Source: Corynebacterium occultum
Lineage (GTDB): Bacteria > Actinomycetota > Actinomycetes > Mycobacteriales > Mycobacteriaceae
Direction: 5' to 3'
Assembly (NCBI RefSeq): GCF_009734425.1
Contig: NZ_CP046455.1
Span: 1,612,001 to 1,676,000, forward strand
Length of the DNA stretch: 64,000 bases
The notes under the pieces were generated by a model. That model was not told the DNA's origin and did no database searches. It saw only the letters and a list, made by a program, of their open reading frames with translations. This document shows, piece after piece, positions 59,529-64,000 of this stretch (the first letter of the stretch is position 1; each line of letters starts with the position of its first letter). The translations under genes were made by a program, and so were the position numbers.

Positions 59529-60101
59529 TTATCTGCCCTGCAGAATAGCACTGATGGCCTTGACAGCCTCATTCACGTCATCGTTGATGACGACATGATC
59601 AAACTCGTCTTTCGCAGCCAGCTCTGCACGGGCGGTCTCCAGACGACGCTGGATGACCTCCTCCGGTTCGGTGCCACGGCCGGTGAGACGCTCAACGAGC
59701 GTATCCCAGTCCGGGGGTGCCAGGAACACGGTTTTCGCACTCGGGAGCATACGCGCCACATTGCGCGCACCCTCCAGGTCGACCTCAACCAGAACAGGTC
59801 GACCTTCAGCGAGGGCCTGCTTCACCGGGGCGGCTGGAGTTCCGGAACGCTGCAACCCACCATGGATCTCTGCCCATTCGAGCATCTCACCACGATCGAT
59901 ATTGGCCTGGAACTCCTCGGCGGAGACATAGAAGTAGTCTCGCCCATCCACCTCTCCGGGCCGCGGGGCCCGGGTGGTCATCGAGACGCTGAAATATAGC
60001 CGCTCGACATCACTGCGAAGACGATTAACCACCGTGGATTTGCCCACTGCCGAGGGCCCGGCCAGAACGACCAGGGTTCCCTCGGGGTTATCGTCGGTCA
60101 T
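59529..60101 (-). CDS. gmk: Guanylate kinase
   Basis: Gmk phosphorylates GMP to GDP. The 190-residue protein has the P-loop [12 protein letters not shown] near residue 14, the GMP-binding [20 protein letters not shown] near 39, and [15 protein letters not shown] near 75. It begins 5 bp after mihF and is probably co-transcribed with it. Confidence 0.96.
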   Translation of the reverse strand: MTDDNPEGTLVVLAGPSAVGKSTVVNRLRSDVERLYFSVSMTTRAPRPGEVDGRDYFYVSAEEFQANIDRGEMLEWAEIHGGLQRSGTPAAPVKQALAEGRPVLVEVDLEGARNVARMLPSAKTVFLAPPDWDTLVERLTGRGTEPEEVIQRRLETARAELAAKDEFDHVVINDDVNEAVKAISAILQGR

Positions 60102-60106
60102 CTGAT

Positions 60107-60430
60107 TTAGTCCTCGGAGAAACCGAAACGCTCAAGCAGAGCGCGACGCTGGCGGTCACCGAGGCCACGCAGACGACGGGTCTGGGCGATCTCGAGCTCC
60201 TCCATGATCTCCTTGGCCTTGACCTTACCGACCTTCGGCAGGGCCTCAAGCAGTGCGGAAACCTTGGTCTTACCGATGATCTCATCGGTCTGAGCCTTTT
60301 CCAGGACGGCCTTGAGGTTGGTGTCGCCTCGCTTGAGGTTCTCCTTCAGCTCAGCACGAGCCTTACGGGCCTCAGCAGCCTTGGCAAGGGCTTGCTTGCG
60401 CTGCTCATCAGTCAACTGTGGAAGGGCCAC
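60107..60430 (-). CDS. mihF: Integration host factor, actinobacterial type
   Basis: The 107-residue protein is the actinobacterial IHF (mIHF), a nucleoid-associated helix-two-turns-helix protein unrelated to the alpha/beta IHF of Gram-negatives. Marks are the basic, helical N-terminus ([20 protein letters not shown]) and the DNA-binding [20 protein letters not shown] and [24 protein letters not shown] precedes the GTG start. Position upstream of gmk is conserved in the class. Confidence 0.95.
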   Translation of the reverse strand: MALPQLTDEQRKQALAKAAEARKARAELKENLKRGDTNLKAVLEKAQTDEIIGKTKVSALLEALPKVGKVKAKEIMEELEIAQTRRLRGLGDRQRRALLERFGFSED

Positions 60431-60639
60431 GGGTTCCTCCGATTCAGATTAATGGAATGTTCTTCCGGTACATGAGTACCAGATTTCCCCAGGACGAATC
60501 CAGATAGACACATCTGGAGTCGCCCCGAAGATTTTCTGCCAGTCTAGCACTAGGTGCTCTGAGAGCCCGCATTTCATCAGCGTTTCAGCACGTCAACGAA
60601 GTGCAATTCACAAAACACCAGGTCAGTCAGCGAGGTCGC

Positions 60640-61488
60640 TCACCTGGGGAAACCCGGGAATTCAGCGGCTGCCTCAACCAGCGAATTCCGCAGTTCCGCA
60701 ATTTCCGGACCGGTCTTCAGGATGGCCCGGGAAATGTTCGGAAAGGTCAGATCCTCCACTCCGGCGGCAATCCGGGAGACATCCTCCGCCCCCGCGCCCT
60801 GCGCCCCGACACCAGGCATCAGCACCGGGCCGTTGAGCTCCGAGAGCTGCGGCGGTGCCGCCAGGGTCGCGCCAACCACGACACCGAGGTTGCCTGCCCG
60901 GCCAGCCGCACGGTGTGCGGCATTGCGCTCCGCAACCTCATCGACGATGCGCTGGGAGATCTTACGTCCCTGCCCATCAGTGATGGACTGCAGTTCCACA
61001 GCCTCCGGGTTGGAGGTTGCTGCCAGCAGGAACACTCCCCGACCGGTCTCCTCAGCCAACTCCAGTACCGGCGCCAACGCCCCGACCCCGAGGTAGGGCG
61101 AGACAGTCACGGCGTCGGAAAGCAGCGGGGAGTCATCTCCCAGCCAAGCCTCGGCATAACCGGCCATGGTGGAGCCGATGTCACCACGCTTGGCATCGGC
61201 GACCACCAGACAGCCGGCCTCGCGCAACGTGGCGATGGTCTCCTCCAGCACCGCGAAACCGCGGGAACCGAAGCGCTCATAGAAGGCGACCTGAGGCTTG
61301 ACCAGGGCAGCGGTGTCCGCGAAAGCGGCCACACAACGACGGCTGAACTCAGCCAGGCCCTCGATGTCATCAGCCAGGCCCCAGGCCCGGAGCAGGGCGG
61401 CGTGAGGATCGATGCCGACACAGAGTCGACCGCGCTCCACCGCCACCTCACGGAGGCGGTCACCGAAGGTCTGCGGTGCCGCTGACAC
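60640..61488 (-). CDS. pyrF: Orotidine 5'-phosphate decarboxylase (type 2)
   Basis: PyrF performs the last step of UMP synthesis. The 282-residue protein belongs to the longer group II: LCVGIDPHAALLRAWGL near residue 22, the catalytic VVADAKRGDIGSTMAGYAEA near 95, and VSPYLGVGALAPVL near 130. GTG 61488 shares one base with the carB stop (TAGTG), implying coupling to the carbamoyl-phosphate step of the same pathway. Confidence 0.95.
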   Translation of the reverse strand: MSAAPQTFGDRLREVAVERGRLCVGIDPHAALLRAWGLADDIEGLAEFSRRCVAAFADTAALVKPQVAFYERFGSRGFAVLEETIATLREAGCLVVADAKRGDIGSTMAGYAEAWLGDDSPLLSDAVTVSPYLGVGALAPVLELAEETGRGVFLLAATSNPEAVELQSITDGQGRKISQRIVDEVAERNAAHRAAGRAGNLGVVVGATLAAPPQLSELNGPVLMPGVGAQGAGAEDVSRIAAGVEDLTFPNISRAILKTGPEIAELRNSLVEAAAEFPGFPR

Positions 61489-64000
61489 TACTGCTGCCCC
61501 ACCACGGTGTGCTCCAGCTCCTGCAGCGCACGGACGGTCAGCTCGCCCTTACGCAGGGCCTCGATGCCCTGGACCGCAGCGGTGATGCCCTGAACGGTGG
61601 TCACCAGCGGGACACCCTTGGAGACTGCGGCACCACGGATGTCATAACCATCGTGGCGGGCGCCAGCGGAACCAGCCGGGGTGTTCAGGATCAGGTCAAT
61701 CTCGCCTGCCTTGATCAGGTCCACCACGGAGGTACCCTCGGCGCCGGCCTTGACCTCATTCTGCTTGAGGACGGTCTCGCACTCGATGCCATTGCGCTTG
61801 AGCATGGTGGCGGTGCCGGCGGTGGCCAGAATGCGGAAGCCACGGGCCGCCAGCTGCTGGATCGGCAGGATGACGTTGCGCTTGTCGCGGTTGGCCACCG
61901 AGACGAAGATGGTGCCCTCGGTCGGCAGCGCACCGAAGGCGCCGGCCTCGGCCTTGGCGTAGGCGGCACCGAAGTTATCGGCCAGGCCCATGACCTCACC
62001 GGTGGACTTCATCTCCGGGGAGAGCAGCGAGTCGAGCATGCTGCCGTCCGGACGACGGAACCGGTTGAAGGGCAGCACTGCTTCCTTAACCGCGATCGGC
62101 GCGTCCAGGGGCAGCGAGCCACCGTCATAGGAGGTCGGGATCATACCTTCAGCCTGCAGCTCCGGAATGGTGGCACCCAGGGCGATGCGGGAAGCCGCCT
62201 TCGCCAGCTGCACGCCGGTGGCCTTGGAAACGAAGGGCACGGTGCGCGAGGCACGCGGGTTGGCCTCGATGACGTAGAGGATATCGTCCTTGAGAGCGAA
62301 CTGGACGTTCATCAGGCCCTTGACACCGATACCGTGCGCCAGCTTGATGGTGGCGGTACGAACCTTTTCGATGTCCTCGTCACCCAGGGTCATCGGGGGC
62401 AGTGCGCAGGCGGAGTCACCGGAGTGAATACCGGCCTCCTCGATGTGTTCCATGACGCCGGCGAGATAGACATTCTCACCATCACAGAGGGCATCGACGT
62501 CGATTTCGATGGCGGAGTCCAGGAAACGGTCCACCAGCACGGGGTGAGCGGTGTTGAGCTCGGTGGCGCGGTCGATGTAGTCGTGCAGGGATTCCTCGTC
62601 GTAGACGATCTCCATGCCACGTCCACCCAGGACATAGGAGGGGCGGACCAGAACCGGGTAGCCGATGTTGCCGGCGACGGCCTTGGCCTCCGCGAAGGAG
62701 GTGGCGGTGCCGAAAGCCGGGGCGGGCAGCTCGGCGCGCTCCAGCACGCCGCCGAACTCGCCACGGTCCTCAGCCAGGTCGATGGACTTCGGGGAGGTGC
62801 CGACGATCGGGACACCGGCGTCCTCGAGCTTCTGGGCCAGACCCAGCGGGGTCTGGCCACCGAGCTGGACGATCATGCCGGCAACGGTGCCGGACTCGCA
62901 CTCCGCGTGGTAGACCTCCATGACATCCTCGAAGGTCAGCGGCTCGAAGTAGAGGCGGTCCGCGGTGTCGTAGTCGGTGGAGACGGTCTCCGGGTTGCAG
63001 TTGACCATGACGGTCTCATAGCCGACGCGGGAGAGCTCCAGAGCGGCGTGGACACAGGAGTAGTCAAACTCGATGCCCTGGCCGATGCGGTTCGGGCCGG
63101 AACCGAGGATGATGACCTTCTCGCGCTCCGTCTGCGGGGCGACCTCCGACTCGGCGGCGGGGTCCATCTCATAAGCCGAGTAGTGGTACGGGGTCTGTGC
63201 CTCGAACTCGGCGGCACAGGTGTCCACGGTCTTGAATACCGGGCGGATGCCCAGGGACCAGCGCAGGCGACGCACGCCATCTTCACCGGCGAGCTCGGGG
63301 CGCAGGGCGGCGATCTGGGCGTCAGAGAGGCCGTAGAACTTGGCCTCGCGCAGCAGATCCTCATTCAGGGTGGGGGCATCGATCAGAGTCTGGCGGAAGT
63401 CGACCAGGGTCTGCAGCTCAGCCAGGAACCAGGGGTCGATGCCGGAGGCCTCGTGGACCTCCTCGATGCTGGCACCCAGACGCAGTGCGAGTTCAGCATC
63501 GTACATGCGGCCCTCGGTGGGGCGCTTGAGATCCTCCAGGATGGCCTGGACATCGCCTGCACGCTCGCCGGCGATGGCCTCATCGGAGAGGGTCCAGAAA
63601 CCGGCGGCCTTGGTCTCCAGGGAGCGCATGACCTTGTTCAGGGCGGAGGTGTAGTTGCGGCCCAGGGACATGGCCTCACCCACCGACTTCATGGTGGTGG
63701 TCAGGGTGTCATCTGCCCCGACGAATTTCTCGAAGGCGAAGCGCGGAGCCTTGACCACGACATAGTCCAGGGTCGGTTCGAAGGCGGCCGGGGTGGTGCC
63801 GGTGATGTCGTTCTTGACCTCGTCGAGGGTGTAGCCGATGGCCAGCTTCGCGGCCAGTTTCGCGATCGGGAAGCCGGTGGCCTTGGAGGCCAGGGCGGAG
63901 GAACGTGAGACGCGGGGGTTCATCTCGATGGTGATCAGGCGACCGTCAGCGGGGTTGATGGCGAACTGGATGTTACAGCCACCGGTGTCCACCCCGACCT
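61488..64000 (-). CDS. carB: Carbamoyl-phosphate synthase large subunit, C-terminal part
   Basis: The frame runs off the right edge; about 837 of the usual ~1110 residues are visible, so the start is missing. It includes the end of the first ATP-grasp half ([21 protein letters not shown], first part only), the oligomerisation domain, the complete second ATP-grasp half ([40 protein letters not shown]) and the C-terminal MGS-like allosteric domain ([14 protein letters not shown]). The enzyme uses glutamine-derived ammonia from CarA to make carbamoyl phosphate for pyrimidines and arginine. It is followed without gap by pyrF. Confidence 0.97.
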   Translation of the reverse strand, partial: VGVDTGGCNIQFAINPADGRLITIEMNPRVSRSSALASKATGFPIAKLAAKLAIGYTLDEVKNDITGTTPAAFEPTLDYVVVKAPRFAFEKFVGADDTLTTTMKSVGEAMSLGRNYTSALNKVMRSLETKAAGFWTLSDEAIAGERAGDVQAILEDLKRPTEGRMYDAELALRLGASIEEVHEASGIDPWFLAELQTLVDFRQTLIDAPTLNEDLLREAKFYGLSDAQIAALRPELAGEDGVRRLRWSLGIRPVFKTVDTCAAEFEAQTPYHYSAYEMDPAAESEVAPQTEREKVIILGSGPNRIGQGIEFDYSCVHAALELSRVGYETVMVNCNPETVSTDYDTADRLYFEPLTFEDVMEVYHAECESGTVAGMIVQLGGQTPLGLAQKLEDAGVPIVGTSPKSIDLAEDRGEFGGVLERAELPAPAFGTATSFAEAKAVAGNIGYPVLVRPSYVLGGRGMEIVYDEESLHDYIDRATELNTAHPVLVDRFLDSAIEIDVDALCDGENVYLAGVMEHIEEAGIHSGDSACALPPMTLGDEDIEKVRTATIKLAHGIGVKGLMNVQFALKDDILYVIEANPRASRTVPFVSKATGVQLAKAASRIALGATIPELQAEGMIPTSYDGGSLPLDAPIAVKEAVLPFNRFRRPDGSMLDSLLSPEMKSTGEVMGLADNFGAAYAKAEAGAFGALPTEGTIFVSVANRDKRNVILPIQQLAARGFRILATAGTATMLKRNGIECETVLKQNEVKAGAEGTSVVDLIKAGEIDLILNTPAGSAGARHDGYDIRGAAVSKGVPLVTTVQGITAAVQGIEALRKGELTVRALQELEHTVVGQQ

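Noticed and set aside
61476..63908. 810-codon open frame on the plus strand antisense to carB
   Set aside because: carB is unmistakable on the minus strand; the antisense product is Gly/Leu/Val-rich low-complexity sequence without family resemblance.

Overview
The window is a chromosomal segment of a high-GC Gram-positive bacterium, most likely a Corynebacterium or a close relative. The evidence is the gene content and order: sufRBDCSU-T, mptB, ctaA/ctaB, the tkt-tal-zwf-opcA-pgl operon, gap-pgk-tpiA-ppc-secG, whiA-yvcK-rapZ-uvrC, an actinobacterial MihF, a PriA without helicase motifs, and an McbR-type operator in front of metK. The order follows, largely collinearly, the Mycobacterium tuberculosis stretch from about Rv1384 (carB) to Rv1460 (sufR), as I remember it. 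I see no rRNA, tRNA, insertion sequence, prophage or CRISPR array. The window is almost entirely core genome.

Layout. 1-7300: end of a UPF0210 gene, an acyl-CoA synthetase, a secreted SGNH hydrolase, a DUF1990 protein, an ABC-F ATPase and a frameshifted CPBP protease remnant, with several gene-poor gaps. 7500-13910 (minus): the complete SUF iron-sulfur operon, headed by its Fe-S-sensing repressor SufR. 14279-18885 (plus): mannosyltransferase MptB, an ABC exporter and heme A synthase CtaA. 18988-22404: a winged-helix protein, a divergent quinone oxidoreductase and heme O synthase CtaB. 22945-29719 (plus): the pentose phosphate operon. 29800-36245 (minus): lower glycolysis, anaplerosis and SecG. 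36704-41993 (minus): WhiA, YvcK, RapZ, UvrC. 42012-49944 (minus): a PH-domain membrane protein, riboflavin biosynthesis, Rpe, RsmB, Fmt and Def. 49945-54215: an accessory slot with about 1 kb of unassigned DNA, a PRC-barrel/DUF2382 stress-type protein, a metallo-beta-lactamase-fold hydrolase and a formamidase. 54304-64000 (minus): PriA, MetK, CoaBC, RpoZ, Gmk, MihF, PyrF and the 3' part of CarB.

The genes form functional blocks. SUF supplies Fe-S clusters. CtaA and CtaB make heme A for the cytochrome aa3 oxidase. Tkt, Tal, Zwf, OpcA and Pgl make NADPH and pentoses; Rpe lies beside the riboflavin genes that use ribulose 5-phosphate. Gap, Pgk, TpiA and Ppc feed the TCA cycle. Def, Fmt and RsmB serve translation. 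RpoZ, Gmk, PyrF and CarB serve nucleotide supply and transcription.

The main regulatory signals are a 12-bp palindrome in the sufR promoter, a TAGAC-N6-GTCTA site in front of metK, a perfect 11-bp dyad in front of the PRC-barrel gene, and eight genes whose start codon lies 7-8 nt after a TANNNT -10 box, which suggests leaderless transcription. Nothing here is plainly an undescribed system. The best places to look are the 49945-52115 slot and the non-canonical conserved proteins (PriA, RapZ, RsmB tail, formamidase C-terminus).
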